From Serratia fonticola (GTDB lineage Bacteria > Pseudomonadota > Gammaproteobacteria > Enterobacterales > Enterobacteriaceae), in the NCBI RefSeq assembly GCF_006715025.1, contig NZ_VFMK01000001.1, positions 124,001-188,000 of the forward strand: a stretch of DNA of 64,000 nt, written 5' to 3'. Shown piece by piece: positions 36,655-47,332 of this stretch (positions within the stretch are counted from its first letter, which is position 1; the number at the start of each line of letters is the position of its first letter). Under the pieces are notes generated by a model that ran no database searches, was not told the origin of the DNA, and saw nothing but the letters and a program-made list of their open reading frames with translations. The position numbers and the translations under genes are program-made.

Positions 36655-39600
36655 TTACTTGAAGTCGGCGTAAGGGGTCAGTGGCTGCGGTGGCAAATCG
36701 AGGTCCCCCTGCCACCCGCCGAGCGAGTAACGCAGATAAATCAGCGCATGGCTAGGCGTGTAGTCTTTAGCCTGCTGAATATCGATGCCCGCCCCCAGCG
36801 TCCAGTGTGAACTGAGGCGGCGTTCGATAATTGCCCGCAGCGTATAACCCACCCCAGAAGAGGAGCCACCACTTTCCACTGCATACTTATCCGGCAGTGA
36901 ATCCGGGATGAGCCCTTGCAGGGGATAGCGGTATTCATCCTTGGTTTTCGAGTGCGAAACGGACACCGAGCCCCCAACCTCCCATGACCAGTTTTCCGTG
37001 CGCTGCCGATAGTTGACCGGCACCGCCAGCGAGACATACTCCTGCGGGCTGTAATAGCCACCCTGCCCAAGAGAGTAACCGCTCAAGTCCTTTTGATAAT
37101 GCCAGAGCATGGTGCTTAACCCAACGGTGGCGCGGCGGTTGTCCTCGTTAATCACTTTATAGTAATAACCGGCCATCAAACGCTGACGCTGGTTATCCTC
37201 AACATTTTTTCCCGTAAGCTGATGGGCACTGAGATCGGCCCATACGCCGTTAGCCTCTCCGCGATCGTAGCTGGCGCTCAGGTTGATACCGGTCGCACGC
37301 ACACCTCCCCAGGTAATGCCGGTGTTTGGATCGCGCGTACCGCCAAAAGCCAGCAGCGAACTGCTCATTGGCCGCCGTGATGCCCCCAGCGTCCAGCCGA
37401 TGTGGTTCCAGTCACCGCTATAAGCCACACCCCCTACCCAGTCCACCACCTCAAACCCCATTGGCGTAGTGCCGATATCGGTTTGCCAATGATCGTTAGC
37501 CCAACCTGCCGCTACGCTGGTGCCAGTGGACTTCTGCCCTTCGTCGCCACTGCACCCTACCGTATTACAGGTACCAAAAGTTTCATAATACTTGCTGCCA
37601 TTGGTAGAAAACGTCCCCGCATTCAGTTGCACGGTATCGGTACGGAAGAACATGCGACCATCGTACAAGGGTATATCCACCTGCAACATGGTATCGTGCG
37701 CCTGTGAATCCGAGATCCCACCGGTGCCGCTCGAACGCCAGTAGTCATGGTCGAGCGTGACCCTGACATCCTGTTGACGATAGAGATCCGCCGCATCAGA
37801 GCGAATACCTCGTTTCAACCAGTCATCTGTCGGGTTATTGCGCGTCAGACGGGTATAACCGTCATTGTCCTCTGGCACCGTGGGAGCAATACCGCTGGCA
37901 ACCATCGCCTGACGATAATCCTGCTCTGCCAGTGCCGGTTGCAACTGAGCCTGCTCAAGCCTTGCTGCATCACGATAGACCAACGCTTTCGCCTGACCTG
38001 GCGGCTCTTGCTGGGCAACCTTTTTCAGTTGCGTGAAGATATCCGTTGCATTCTGCGGCTCTCCCACTGCCAGCCAGGCATTGGCGATCCGGCGTTGACC
38101 GTTGATCGACTCATCCGGTTGCGGCGGAGTCGTTTGCAGTTGTTGGCGCGCCTCACTCAGTTTGCCCTCGGCAATATAGGCTTCCACTTCTCCCAGCCGC
38201 GCATCCGGGTTATTCGGCTCACGCGCCCGTACCCGCTGGTAATCCGCCAGTGCCTCGTGGTACTCCCCTCTTTCCAATGCCCAGTCGGCCAGGGTCAGAT
38301 CGATACGTGTATCAGCTGGCTGCTGGCGCAGATAGGCGATCGCCGCGGGTTCGTCGCCACGCCCCCGGAGTTGCTCGGCGTGATCGAGCGTCGCCTGCAT
38401 CTGCAGGCGCTGCGCCATTTCACGCATATCTGCATTCCACTGCGCTTTCGGCAGGGTATTCAGATGCGCCAACGCCTGGGGATCGCGATCGCTGCCAGAC
38501 AGATATAACGCGTAGGCGTAGGTCTGCTGCGGATCGTGAGGGTGTTTCTGCACGAACTGGCTGAACAGCGCGTCAGCCTGTTGCGGTTGCCCGGCCTGGC
38601 GCAGCGTTTGCGCATAGTGATAGGTCAACCAGACATCGTCGGGAGCCTTCAGGTGCGCCTGACGATACTTTTCCGCCGCCTGCGGCCACTGCTGGTGCTG
38701 CGCCAGCTCATCAGCCTGTTGCTTGAGCATGTCCAATTGCAGGCCGTCGAGCGTACTGCGCATCTTGTTCTGCTGCCCACGAGACAGGCTGTTAAGGTAC
38801 GTCAAAGCTTTCTGTGGCGACTGTCGCTGATAGATATTCACCAATCCCCGCACCGCACTGCCGCTGCTCGGATCAAGGCGCAAGGCCTGCTGATAATAAC
38901 GCTCTGCAGCGGCATCATCTTTACCCGCCACGGCAACGTCGCCCAGGCCGATTAATGCATCGCTGTCACTGTTATCAATCTGTCGCGCCTGCTGATACTT
39001 TTGCTGGGCCAGCGGCAGATTATTGGCCTTCAACGCCTTATCGCCCGCATCGATCGCCAGCCAATAGCGAGTGCTTTGGATCAGGCTCTGCCATTTACCG
39101 CTGTCGTAGTTATCCTTGTCCGCTTTCTGCGCCTGCTGGAACAGGTTCAACGCCTGTTGCCGATTACCGGCGCGCGAATACGCCAGCCCAAGCGCGCCTA
39201 GCACTTGTGCATCATTGGGCGCACTTGATAACGCTTTTTTCAGTACCGGGATTGCGTCGCGTCCAGCGCCTTTATCCACCCGCGCCAGCCCGCTTACGCG
39301 GGCCTGATAGGCGGGATCGGCCAATAGCGTTCTTTGTCTGGCCAATTCCTGTTGAGCAATGAGGGCCTGTTCTCCATTTTCAAACACGCCCAGGAAGCGG
39401 TTCAACGCACTGACACTCTGCGGACTGACCGGCATCGCCTTAACTTTTTCCAACCACAAATCCGCCGCAGCGCTACGGCCACCAGGATCGGCAGCGACCC
39501 GCTGCAGTATGTCATACGCCTGAGCATCCCGATCCTGGCTGAACAGCATCTTCGCCAGCATCATACGCAGGTCTACATTGCCGGGATATTGTTTATCCAA

Positions 39601-40125
39601 TGCCTGTAACTGCTTGATCGCGGCAGGTTCCTGGCCAGGTAAGCGCGCCACCAGCCGCCAATACTCCACGGCCAGGTCGAGCGTTGGCGGTTCGCCTTGA
39701 AATAATGCGTCGTACTGGGCTTTGGCTTCCGGCAAGCGGCCTGCGGCCGCCATCAGACGAGCCTGTTGCAACTTCTGACGGGTTTCCGGTTGCGTCAGTT
39801 GCATGTTCATTTCGGCCTGACGATACACCGGCGATTGCGGTGCTACTCCCTTCAGCTTATCCAACTGCTGTTGCGCCAATACCAGGTTGCCCTGGCGCAA
39901 TGCCAGGCGCATTCGCGCCGAAATCACATCAGGATTGTTCGGATCCATCAGCTCAAGGCGGTAAAGCGACTGACGAATCAGTTCATCTTTATGGCTGGCC
40001 TCACCGATGCGTACCTGCTCCAATAGCCACTGCTCGGGAGCAACGGTGTCAGCACTCTGCGCCTGCGGCAGCATCGCCAGGCTTAATGGAAACAGGCTCA
40101 GCCAGCCTAGTCTGAAGTTGTGCAT
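36655..40125 (-). CDS. bcsC: Cellulose export protein BcsC (TPR plus outer-membrane barrel)
   Basis: BcsC carries the glucan across periplasm and outer membrane. It is 1156 residues (E. coli 1157). It has a signal peptide (LFPLSLAMLPQAQSA), then about 750 residues of TPR repeats (for example VLGALGLAYSRAGNRQQALN and ALIGLGDVAVAGKDDAAAER), which bind periplasmic peptidoglycan or polymer. A C-terminal barrel of about 350 residues follows, alternating in beta strands. The start overlaps the bcsZ 3' end by 19 bp, and it is the last gene of bcsRQABZC. Confidence 0.96.
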   Translation of the reverse strand: MHNFRLGWLSLFPLSLAMLPQAQSADTVAPEQWLLEQVRIGEASHKDELIRQSLYRLELMDPNNPDVISARMRLALRQGNLVLAQQQLDKLKGVAPQSPVYRQAEMNMQLTQPETRQKLQQARLMAAAGRLPEAKAQYDALFQGEPPTLDLAVEYWRLVARLPGQEPAAIKQLQALDKQYPGNVDLRMMLAKMLFSQDRDAQAYDILQRVAADPGGRSAAADLWLEKVKAMPVSPQSVSALNRFLGVFENGEQALIAQQELARQRTLLADPAYQARVSGLARVDKGAGRDAIPVLKKALSSAPNDAQVLGALGLAYSRAGNRQQALNLFQQAQKADKDNYDSGKWQSLIQSTRYWLAIDAGDKALKANNLPLAQQKYQQARQIDNSDSDALIGLGDVAVAGKDDAAAERYYQQALRLDPSSGSAVRGLVNIYQRQSPQKALTYLNSLSRGQQNKMRSTLDGLQLDMLKQQADELAQHQQWPQAAEKYRQAHLKAPDDVWLTYHYAQTLRQAGQPQQADALFSQFVQKHPHDPQQTYAYALYLSGSDRDPQALAHLNTLPKAQWNADMREMAQRLQMQATLDHAEQLRGRGDEPAAIAYLRQQPADTRIDLTLADWALERGEYHEALADYQRVRAREPNNPDARLGEVEAYIAEGKLSEARQQLQTTPPQPDESINGQRRIANAWLAVGEPQNATDIFTQLKKVAQQEPPGQAKALVYRDAARLEQAQLQPALAEQDYRQAMVASGIAPTVPEDNDGYTRLTRNNPTDDWLKRGIRSDAADLYRQQDVRVTLDHDYWRSSGTGGISDSQAHDTMLQVDIPLYDGRMFFRTDTVQLNAGTFSTNGSKYYETFGTCNTVGCSGDEGQKSTGTSVAAGWANDHWQTDIGTTPMGFEVVDWVGGVAYSGDWNHIGWTLGASRRPMSSSLLAFGGTRDPNTGITWGGVRATGINLSASYDRGEANGVWADLSAHQLTGKNVEDNQRQRLMAGYYYKVINEDNRRATVGLSTMLWHYQKDLSGYSLGQGGYYSPQEYVSLAVPVNYRQRTENWSWEVGGSVSVSHSKTKDEYRYPLQGLIPDSLPDKYAVESGGSSSGVGYTLRAIIERRLSSHWTLGAGIDIQQAKDYTPSHALIYLRYSLGGWQGDLDLPPQPLTPYADFK

Positions 40126-41219
40126 TGGCTGCCCCAGGAGGGTTGAAGTTCACCCTGACGATTAAAACGATAACGTTGCTGATCCCATCCCTGACCGAAC
40201 AGTGTCAAAGAAGCGCTAAAATAGGCGTCATTACCCAACGGATTATCTTTAATACGTTGGCGCTGTACCGCCAAGGCATCGGGTTGCGTGGCTAACAGCG
40301 GCAACAGCGACGCAGAGAAGCCAACCGGGCCGGTACCGGTGGTTTTTCCACTGGCGGTATCGGTTTTCTCTGGGGGAACGCCGAGCTGCGCGGTGAGATG
40401 AACCATCGGCTGAAACTGTTTCACCAGTGCCGCCTTGTGGGGATCGTCATCCGCCAGCATACCGGCCCAGAGATAGACGCGGATAGCGTCATAACTACCG
40501 ATATTGGGTTTGACCGGATCGGGTTGCCACCCCTTTCCCGCTTGCCAGGCCACCCAGTCTGGCGAGAAGCCCTGAGGTGCCGTTTCCAACCATAACCGCT
40601 GGCCGGTTTTCTGCATGGCTTTCCAGGGCCCATTCAGCGAGGCAAAACGTGCCAGTAACTGTGGGGGCAGATAACTGGGATTAAGCCGCCAGCGATCCTG
40701 TGCCACAAAACCGATCTTGCCCGGTAACAGCATCAATCCCAACCCTGGAATATCGGCGACCTCTTCACGGCCAATCCGTTGTAACAATAATGTGCCTAGC
40801 GTTTGATAGCGGCGGCTTTGCCATAGCCGCCCGGCTTCCAACAGGTCGTAAGCTATCCACAGATCGGAATCAGAAGCCGAATTACTGTCCAGCACTTTCC
40901 AATTGTTTTTATCGTCCTTGCCCCACAGCCAGGCTGGCAAATGCGCACTCAGATCGCCTGCAGACAGATTGTTCTCTGTCCACTCCAACAGCTTGTCGAA
41001 GGTGGGCCTGTCGTTGGCCACCAAGGCAAAGAACAGCCCGTAACTCTGTCCTTCGGAAGTGGTGATGCGGTTCGGACTGCTGGGATCGATCACTCGCCCT
41101 TCATCACTGATGTAAAACTGTTTGTACTGCTGCCAGGCAGGCCAATCACAGGCAGCTGCCGTGCTGAAAGCGCACAGCAGCAGGCCCGATAACAGGTGTT
41201 TCAGATAAGAGGCCGCCAT
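40107..41219 (-). CDS. bcsZ: Periplasmic endo-1,4-beta-glucanase BcsZ (GH8)
   Basis: BcsZ cleaves cellulose in the periplasm and is needed for proper export. The 370-residue protein has a signal peptide ending AFSTAAA, then the GH8 domain. The acid residue lies in RITTSEGQSYGLFFALV (glutamate about residue 55) and the second aspartate region is NSASDSDLWIAYDLLEAG. Also visible is YDAIRVYLWAGML. It is 5 bp from bcsB. Confidence 0.96.
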   Translation of the reverse strand: MAASYLKHLLSGLLLCAFSTAAACDWPAWQQYKQFYISDEGRVIDPSSPNRITTSEGQSYGLFFALVANDRPTFDKLLEWTENNLSAGDLSAHLPAWLWGKDDKNNWKVLDSNSASDSDLWIAYDLLEAGRLWQSRRYQTLGTLLLQRIGREEVADIPGLGLMLLPGKIGFVAQDRWRLNPSYLPPQLLARFASLNGPWKAMQKTGQRLWLETAPQGFSPDWVAWQAGKGWQPDPVKPNIGSYDAIRVYLWAGMLADDDPHKAALVKQFQPMVHLTAQLGVPPEKTDTASGKTTGTGPVGFSASLLPLLATQPDALAVQRQRIKDNPLGNDAYFSASLTLFGQGWDQQRYRFNRQGELQPSWGSQCTTSD

Positions 41220-41224
41220 GACAA

Positions 41225-43534
41225 TTAATCCCGCTCTTCCGGTGACAGACGGCGGCGGCTAAAGGCCTTCAGACCGCGACGCAGCAACAGAGCCACCATA
41301 ACGACCACCAGCGCAGCGATCACTCCCAGCACCACCGGGTGAGTCGATAGCGCATACCAGATACGCTCCCACCATGGCAAATGGCCAACATAGTAAATAT
41401 CCCCCACGCGCAGGCTATCGACCCCTGACTCACGGATCACGGCAACGGAGCCAAACACCGCAGCGCGTTTGCCACTGTCTAACAATGCGTTGTTCAGCAG
41501 TGCGTAACCTCGTGGACTGTCCGCCAGCAAGGCAACGATACTGCGTTGATCGTGGAACGGTGACTGCACGCCGATAATTGCCGACATGGCCCCCTCGGAG
41601 CTGATGGTGGTTTTGCTGTCCGGGGTGGCATCATCTTGCTGCACCTCCATTTCCGGCAGCGGCAGTTGCCGTATCGGCTGTTTCACCCAGCTTAATGTCG
41701 CATCCACCAACAGGTTGATTTTCTTGTCATCACGCAGCTCAGGAGGGATGGTGCCAATGAGCAGGATATCGGCGTCTTTATCCTTGGCCTGCGACCAATC
41801 ATCGGCCAACGTAAAGGCCAACGCCGGATAACCGGTTTGCGCCCCCACATTTCCCAACGCATTAAGTAGTGCGCTCACCTGGGCTGGCTGTGGCTGTTTA
41901 TTCACCAGCACCAGCGTTTGCGACAGATCGGCCAAACGGCTGAAGGGGAAACCGGCATTCGCAAAGGCACGTAGATCGGGCATGGCAATAAAGTGGCGAT
42001 AACCCGAGAAGTCGATGGTTGAACTGCCGTCGATCACCGCATGGTTAGGCGCCAGCGAGTAGGTCTCACAACGTCCTTCAGCCCCGCTGGCCAGCAGCGT
42101 CGTGTAATCGAAATCGAAACGCAGTTGGTTGGACGCCCCCAGTTTCAGCGCAGGAATGTTGACCGCCTTATCCGAATCAAGCAGCCCCTGGAGCAGCGGC
42201 AGGCGCAGCAGTTGCGTACCCTTTTCATTCTCTGGCACCAGAGAATAGGACTGCACAAACTGGTTGTTCAGGCTAATACTCAAACGCGAGCCATCCTGAA
42301 TACGCGGCGAGGTATAGCGGTATTTCAACTGCATATCGATGCCGGTGCTGTGGATCAGGAACAGGTCCGGCGGCAGATTCATCGACAACATGATCGGCGC
42401 GGGCTCGACGCCATTGGTTTGCAACTGCTCTGCATATTGCTGCAGCTCACTGAAGCGCATTGCCCGATCGGTCCGTACCCAGTTAGGGGCGTCATACGGC
42501 TGACGGGGCGCCAATTGCTCCACCTTGTCTACGGTCAGATTCTGACCACGGAACAGAATATTACCCTGAGCGATACCTTTTACCGCCGTGATCAGGTCGT
42601 CGTCGTCACGCCCCTGCACCAGCAACAGTTTCACATAGGGGTTATCCGGATGGCTGATCATCTCCACCGTCGGCCCGTTGACGGGCGGATAGTCCTTCAG
42701 GAAGTCTGGGCGCTGCTTATTGGTCGCAAAAACGATAGCGTGCTGGTCAGGTAACCGGTTGAATAGCGTCGGGAATGACTGACCACGCCACTGCGCCTTG
42801 GTGCCAAACCAAGAGGCCAGGATCCCCGCCGCACGCTGTTGCGTCAGATCTGGCTGGCCTGCAAAGACCATCGGTAACGTTAATGGCCGATTGTCCCGGC
42901 TGTCGAAGAACGGCTCCGGGAAATGCGAAAGCTCATTTTTCAGCGGCAGCGTCTGGAAACGCAGGTTCAGCGAGCTGGATTTGCTGACATCCAGCCACAG
43001 CGTACTGTTGGCAGGGTTTTCGCAAATGTTCTGATAATGGCCGACAAACACCAGACGGATGCGGTTAAAATCGGTGATATAGCGTGGATCTATCGGCATC
43101 TGGATACGGCTGGCATTGCCCAACTGTTCCTTGGTGACCGTGGTGACACCCATCAGCTCATCGTTGAGATACACCTTAACGTGCGACTCCACCGGGATCA
43201 GCGAAGGAGAAGGCGTAAACTCCAGATCCAGCATCGCCTGTGAAACCACCTCATCACTGCGCACGCCAAACTCGACCTGCCCCTCCGGGCGAACCCCACG
43301 CAGAATAAAAGCCCCCGGTGGCGGCGCGACATCGGTAAACGAAAGTTGCACATCGCGCACCGGTGCATTGGGGATCTCAGGAGCAGGCGTGGGCATCGTA
43401 GCAACAGCGGGAGCCTCTGCCACGGTATTCGCTGGCGGCGTCACGATAGCGGTCGGCGCAGTAGCGGTTTCCGCCTGAGACAATGTACTGATGCCTAGGG
43501 CCAATGCAGTAAACCAGTTTATTTTTCTCGTCAT
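41225..43534 (-). CDS. bcsB: Cellulose synthase regulatory subunit BcsB
   Basis: BcsB is the periplasmic partner of BcsA, anchored by one C-terminal transmembrane helix (VVLGVIAALVVVMVALLLRRG, about residues 735-755). It is 769 residues long with a signal peptide (TALALGISTLSQA). Carbohydrate-binding and flavodoxin-like domains alternate. An alanine/proline/threonine linker follows the signal peptide. It lies 64 bp after bcsA and forms the BcsAB channel that takes the growing glucan. Confidence 0.96.
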   Translation of the reverse strand: MTRKINWFTALALGISTLSQAETATAPTAIVTPPANTVAEAPAVATMPTPAPEIPNAPVRDVQLSFTDVAPPPGAFILRGVRPEGQVEFGVRSDEVVSQAMLDLEFTPSPSLIPVESHVKVYLNDELMGVTTVTKEQLGNASRIQMPIDPRYITDFNRIRLVFVGHYQNICENPANSTLWLDVSKSSSLNLRFQTLPLKNELSHFPEPFFDSRDNRPLTLPMVFAGQPDLTQQRAAGILASWFGTKAQWRGQSFPTLFNRLPDQHAIVFATNKQRPDFLKDYPPVNGPTVEMISHPDNPYVKLLLVQGRDDDDLITAVKGIAQGNILFRGQNLTVDKVEQLAPRQPYDAPNWVRTDRAMRFSELQQYAEQLQTNGVEPAPIMLSMNLPPDLFLIHSTGIDMQLKYRYTSPRIQDGSRLSISLNNQFVQSYSLVPENEKGTQLLRLPLLQGLLDSDKAVNIPALKLGASNQLRFDFDYTTLLASGAEGRCETYSLAPNHAVIDGSSTIDFSGYRHFIAMPDLRAFANAGFPFSRLADLSQTLVLVNKQPQPAQVSALLNALGNVGAQTGYPALAFTLADDWSQAKDKDADILLIGTIPPELRDDKKINLLVDATLSWVKQPIRQLPLPEMEVQQDDATPDSKTTISSEGAMSAIIGVQSPFHDQRSIVALLADSPRGYALLNNALLDSGKRAAVFGSVAVIRESGVDSLRVGDIYYVGHLPWWERIWYALSTHPVVLGVIAALVVVMVALLLRRGLKAFSRRRLSPEERD

Positions 43535-43598
43535 CGTATCATCATCAATGTTAGAGCCGGTTCACCAGGCGAGTGAACCAGCAGTTTCGACACACAGC

Positions 43599-46208
43599 CT
43601 ACGCCACTGTTTCTTGTTTTGCCGGAGTTGGGGCGCGATCTCTTCCTACACCATGCGGAATAAATGACAGGATCCAGGTTGCGAGCGTGGTAAAGCCGAC
43701 AAGAATACTGCGCATCAGCGGCGGAGCGTAATCCGCCATGCGCCGGTAGCCATGGAAGCCCAGCATCAGAACATCACGCAGGCTATCCACCGGCCGGTCT
43801 TCCGGAAATCCGTCTTGCCACAGCGCCCAGGTATCGGCGCGCGCAAAGGTGCACTGAATAAATTCGATATGTTGGCGCTTAGAAAGCTCGTTCAGGCGGA
43901 TCCCCACGTAACGACCATTCGCACGGGTCACTACACAAGGGAAACTGAACTCCTGCTGGCCACGTTTAAGCAGTAAGGCTAGCGCGTCATCCTCTTTCAA
44001 CTGGTCCGGTATACGCATTTCCAAGCCAACCCCACCATCGGAGTAATCACGCAACGTACAGGGGAACAGATGGCCATCGGCGCGGGCCACCGCAGCAGGC
44101 ATGGCAATCTCTACACGATGCGACTGACGCACCTGCCGGGCTTCCACCGCTACCGCCACGGCACCGCCGAGGATCGTCATGTTATAGACCACCCACACCA
44201 GGCTGATCACCACCGTCATCATTTCGTCCACCGGGCCATAGAAAAAGCGCCAGACACCAAAAACCAGACCGGCCAGATTGAGGATAACCAGGAACAGATA
44301 AGGCCGAGTAATCACCCAGTCGACATGTTCTTGCTCTATCAATCCCCCCTTGGCGGTGACGTTGAACTTGCCCTTGTGGGGATTAAACAACGCCACGGTG
44401 GTAGGCCGGGCGATATACCAGGCCAGCACGGTTTCGTAAATTTCACTCCAGAAGGAGTGGCGATATTTCCCCTGAATACGTGAGTTGGTCAAACTGGCGT
44501 GGATCATATGGGGCAGCACATACAGAGCGATGGCCAGTGCCGGGGCAAAGATGATGTAAGCATGCAGCAGCAGGAATGCCAGCGGTGCGGTCAGGAAGAT
44601 CAGGCGCGGAATACCGGAAAGGAAGTGCAGCATGGCGTTGGCGTAGCACAACCGCTGGAAAAATTTGAGCCCTTTACCCAGCAACGGGTTATCCAGCCTG
44701 AAGATCTGTACCATGCCGCGCGCCCAGCGAATACGCTGGCCAATATGTGCAGACAGGCTTTCTGTCGCCAATCCGGCCGCCTGTGGTATACGGATATAGG
44801 CCGAGGTATGCCCACGGCGGTGCAGACGGAGGGAAGTATGCGCATCCTCGGTCACGGTTTCTACCGCAATACCACCGATTTCGTCCAGAGCGGTACGACG
44901 CAGGATGGCACAGGAACCACAGAAGAAAGTGGCATCCCACATGTCGTTTCCGTCCTGTACCAGGCCGTAGAACAGTGTGCCCTCGTTCGGCGTCTGGCGG
45001 AAGCGCCCCAGGTTGCGTTCAAACGGGTCCGGCGAGAAGAAATGGTGTGGTGTTTGCAGCATCGCCAACTTTTTATCTTTGAAAAACCAGCCCATGGTCA
45101 ATTGCAGGAAAGAACGGGTGGGAACGTGGTCGCAGTCAAAGATGGTGACAAACTCACCGGTTGCGTGCTTCAGGGCGTTATTGATATTCCCTGCTTTGGC
45201 ATGTTCATGCGTCGGTCGCGCAATGTATTGCACCCCCACCTCTTCGGCAAAGGCTTTAAACTCGGGTCGGTTGCCGTCATCCAGAATATAGATATTAATC
45301 TTGTCTTTTGGCCAATCGATACCCAACGCTGCATAGATAGTTGGCTTGACTACCGCCAGTTCTTCATTGTAGGTCGGCACCATCAGATCGACAGTCGGCC
45401 AGGTGCTGCTTTCACCGGGCATCGGCACCGGTTGGCGATGCAATGGCCAAACGGTCTGGAAGTAGCCCAGCACCAGTACCACCCAGGCATAGGTTTCCGC
45501 CACCAGCAACAGCAAACCGCAAATCAGGCTCAGCGGGTCGTCCCAGTTTAACGTGGAGGTATAACGCCACCAGAGATAACGGCAGGAGACGGTCAGTGAA
45601 AGCACAATCAGCATCAGGCCGGGTAAGCGCCCTGGAATACGGCGCACCACCATGGCAATGCACCACAGCAACAGCACAAAGACAAACTGGGCAGGAAGTT
45701 CAAAGGGTTGTGAGATACACAGTAACGCCAGTATACCCGCCAAAATCCCCACCACGATAAACAGCACCCGGCGCACACGTTTGTTCATCCGATTGAGGCG
45801 CTGTACCGAACGCTCCTCCATCCCCACGGCCTGCAAACGCTGCGGCAAGCTCTGTAACCAATTGACGTAACGCAGTTGCAACTTGTGCCAACCGGCAAAA
45901 TGGTAGCGCCCCATGGGGGCCGGGCCGCTACGGGTCACCAGCAGCCATACCACCTGGAAGAAATAACGCACAATATCCGCCGGACGCGGGCGATGTGAGG
46001 AAATATGCGGGAACCAGTAGCTACGGCCTGCCAGCACCTTCCGCCAGGCAGGGGATTCAAAGCGTAAAAACAGCCAACCCAAAGCTACGAGCAGCGTCGT
46101 GAAAAAAGCAGTGAATGCCGAGGCCCCCACGCGACGATAACCCCGGTAGCGCTCTCGCACCACCCGGTGAACGGGCGGGATCAGAAACAGGCTCAGTACC
46201 CGGCTCAT
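43599..46208 (-). CDS. bcsA: Cellulose synthase catalytic subunit BcsA
   Basis: BcsA polymerises UDP-glucose to beta-1,4-glucan and threads it across the inner membrane, activated by c-di-GMP. The 869-residue GT2 protein shows DDGNRPEF (first aspartate), TIFDCDHVPTRSF (DxD), ETVTEDAHTSLRLHRRG (TED, general base) and QRIRWARGMVQIF (QxxRW). The C-terminal PilZ domain begins near residue 690 with RQSHRVEIAMPA, and DYSDGGVGLEM follows. It overlaps bcsQ by 4 bp. The PilZ arginine pair is partly visible (RQSHR). Confidence 0.97.
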   Translation of the reverse strand: MSRVLSLFLIPPVHRVVRERYRGYRRVGASAFTAFFTTLLVALGWLFLRFESPAWRKVLAGRSYWFPHISSHRPRPADIVRYFFQVVWLLVTRSGPAPMGRYHFAGWHKLQLRYVNWLQSLPQRLQAVGMEERSVQRLNRMNKRVRRVLFIVVGILAGILALLCISQPFELPAQFVFVLLLWCIAMVVRRIPGRLPGLMLIVLSLTVSCRYLWWRYTSTLNWDDPLSLICGLLLLVAETYAWVVLVLGYFQTVWPLHRQPVPMPGESSTWPTVDLMVPTYNEELAVVKPTIYAALGIDWPKDKINIYILDDGNRPEFKAFAEEVGVQYIARPTHEHAKAGNINNALKHATGEFVTIFDCDHVPTRSFLQLTMGWFFKDKKLAMLQTPHHFFSPDPFERNLGRFRQTPNEGTLFYGLVQDGNDMWDATFFCGSCAILRRTALDEIGGIAVETVTEDAHTSLRLHRRGHTSAYIRIPQAAGLATESLSAHIGQRIRWARGMVQIFRLDNPLLGKGLKFFQRLCYANAMLHFLSGIPRLIFLTAPLAFLLLHAYIIFAPALAIALYVLPHMIHASLTNSRIQGKYRHSFWSEIYETVLAWYIARPTTVALFNPHKGKFNVTAKGGLIEQEHVDWVITRPYLFLVILNLAGLVFGVWRFFYGPVDEMMTVVISLVWVVYNMTILGGAVAVAVEARQVRQSHRVEIAMPAAVARADGHLFPCTLRDYSDGGVGLEMRIPDQLKEDDALALLLKRGQQEFSFPCVVTRANGRYVGIRLNELSKRQHIEFIQCTFARADTWALWQDGFPEDRPVDSLRDVLMLGFHGYRRMADYAPPLMRSILVGFTTLATWILSFIPHGVGRDRAPTPAKQETVA

Positions 46209-46942
46209 ACCTCGGTTTCCTGCAGATTAAGCAGGCACCAATTGGCCAATGTCAGCACTTCATCAGCCGCCAGGCTTTCCGAACGATATTCCCCCAGTGG
46301 CTGTTTCACCGCTAGCGCTTCCGCCAGGGCCTCATCACGATGAATCATCACTGGCAACAGGTTCACCAGCGTTTGCAACCACAGTTGATGAAGATCTTGC
46401 TGCAATGAACTGGTCGAGGCGAAATTATTGATCAGGAAATGGCACCCTTCAGGCATGGGCTGCTGATGCAGGCGTGCATGGCAGTTGGCATCGGGGTTAA
46501 GCACCACGAAAACGCGGTCTGCCATAGCCAACTGTTGCTCTTGCAGCGGATCGCTACCCGCTGGAATATCCAGCAGGATCCAGCGATAGTGTCCAGAAGC
46601 GCGCAACCGAGCCAGAAAATCCGGCCAGCGTTCCGGTGTTTCACGGTTTTGTTGCTGTAACTCACGCTGTTCGGTCTGGGTTAAATGGCCAAACGGCAGA
46701 AAATCGAGCGTGTTGCAGTAACGCATCGCCCCCTGCTGCCAATCGGCGCCCTCCAACTGCGCCCTTGCCCAACCACGGTTCAGATCGAAAGGCGTATTAA
46801 AGTGCAAACGCAACAGGTTATCCGGCGAAAGATCGATCGCCAATACTGGCTCGCCCAGCTCTTGCAGTGCCCAAGCTAGCGCTGCCGTTATTGACGTTGC
46901 ACCAATACCGCCACGTACCCCTTGCAGTGCAATGACTGGCAT
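46205..46942 (-). CDS. bcsQ: BcsQ, MinD/ParA-like ATPase for cellulose secretion
   Basis: BcsQ localises the cellulose machine at the cell pole and is part of the cytoplasmic BcsRQE complex. The 245-residue protein has a SIMIBI-type NTP-binding start, IALQGVRGGIGATSITAALAWAL. The usual lysine-rich deviant Walker A (KGGVGKT) reads RGGIGATS, as in E. coli BcsQ. ILLDIPAGSD and FVVLNPDANCHARL are the Walker B-like and downstream segments. It starts 4 bp after bcsR. Confidence 0.94.
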   Translation of the reverse strand: MPVIALQGVRGGIGATSITAALAWALQELGEPVLAIDLSPDNLLRLHFNTPFDLNRGWARAQLEGADWQQGAMRYCNTLDFLPFGHLTQTEQRELQQQNRETPERWPDFLARLRASGHYRWILLDIPAGSDPLQEQQLAMADRVFVVLNPDANCHARLHQQPMPEGCHFLINNFASTSSLQQDLHQLWLQTLVNLLPVMIHRDEALAEALAVKQPLGEYRSESLAADEVLTLANWCLLNLQETEV

Positions 46943-46945
46943 AAC

Positions 46946-47140
46946 TCAAATACTCCCCGTTTTTTTCGCCAATTCCGCCACCAGCGGCCAACGAGTCATC
47001 ATTTGCGTTAACCGTTCCTGACGCGAAATGTCGATATAGTTCAGTTGGGGCAAAGAAAAAGCATGGCTTAACGCCCGCAAGTCATCTTCAATTTCTAATG
47101 GCGCTTTCTCATTAAAGCGCTTCAACACATTATTATTCAT
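46946..47140 (-). CDS. bcsR: BcsR, small regulator of cellulose synthesis
   Basis: A 64-residue protein like E. coli BcsR (YhjR, 62 residues), first gene of the bcsRQABZC operon. It opens MNNNVLKRFNEKAPLEIEDD and contains YIDISRQERLTQMMTRWPLV. In E. coli BcsR binds BcsQ and stabilises the c-di-GMP-sensing secretion complex. It is divergent from bcsE, with 192 bp between holding both promoters. Confidence 0.92.
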   Translation of the reverse strand: MNNNVLKRFNEKAPLEIEDDLRALSHAFSLPQLNYIDISRQERLTQMMTRWPLVAELAKKTGSI

Positions 47141-47332
47141 CTTGCCGCCTTAAAAAATAGGCTAATGTTAAATGACTATAGCAACGATCAGAAAAATAGG
47201 GCCAATAAGATGAATCTTAACGGATATTATCACTTATGCAGTCAGATTTGCTATGATGCCCTTTTAGTTACCACCCTAATTTGACGGATTCTGGTTGGTC
47301 TGCGACATTTTCAACAAAAGTAGAACACATCC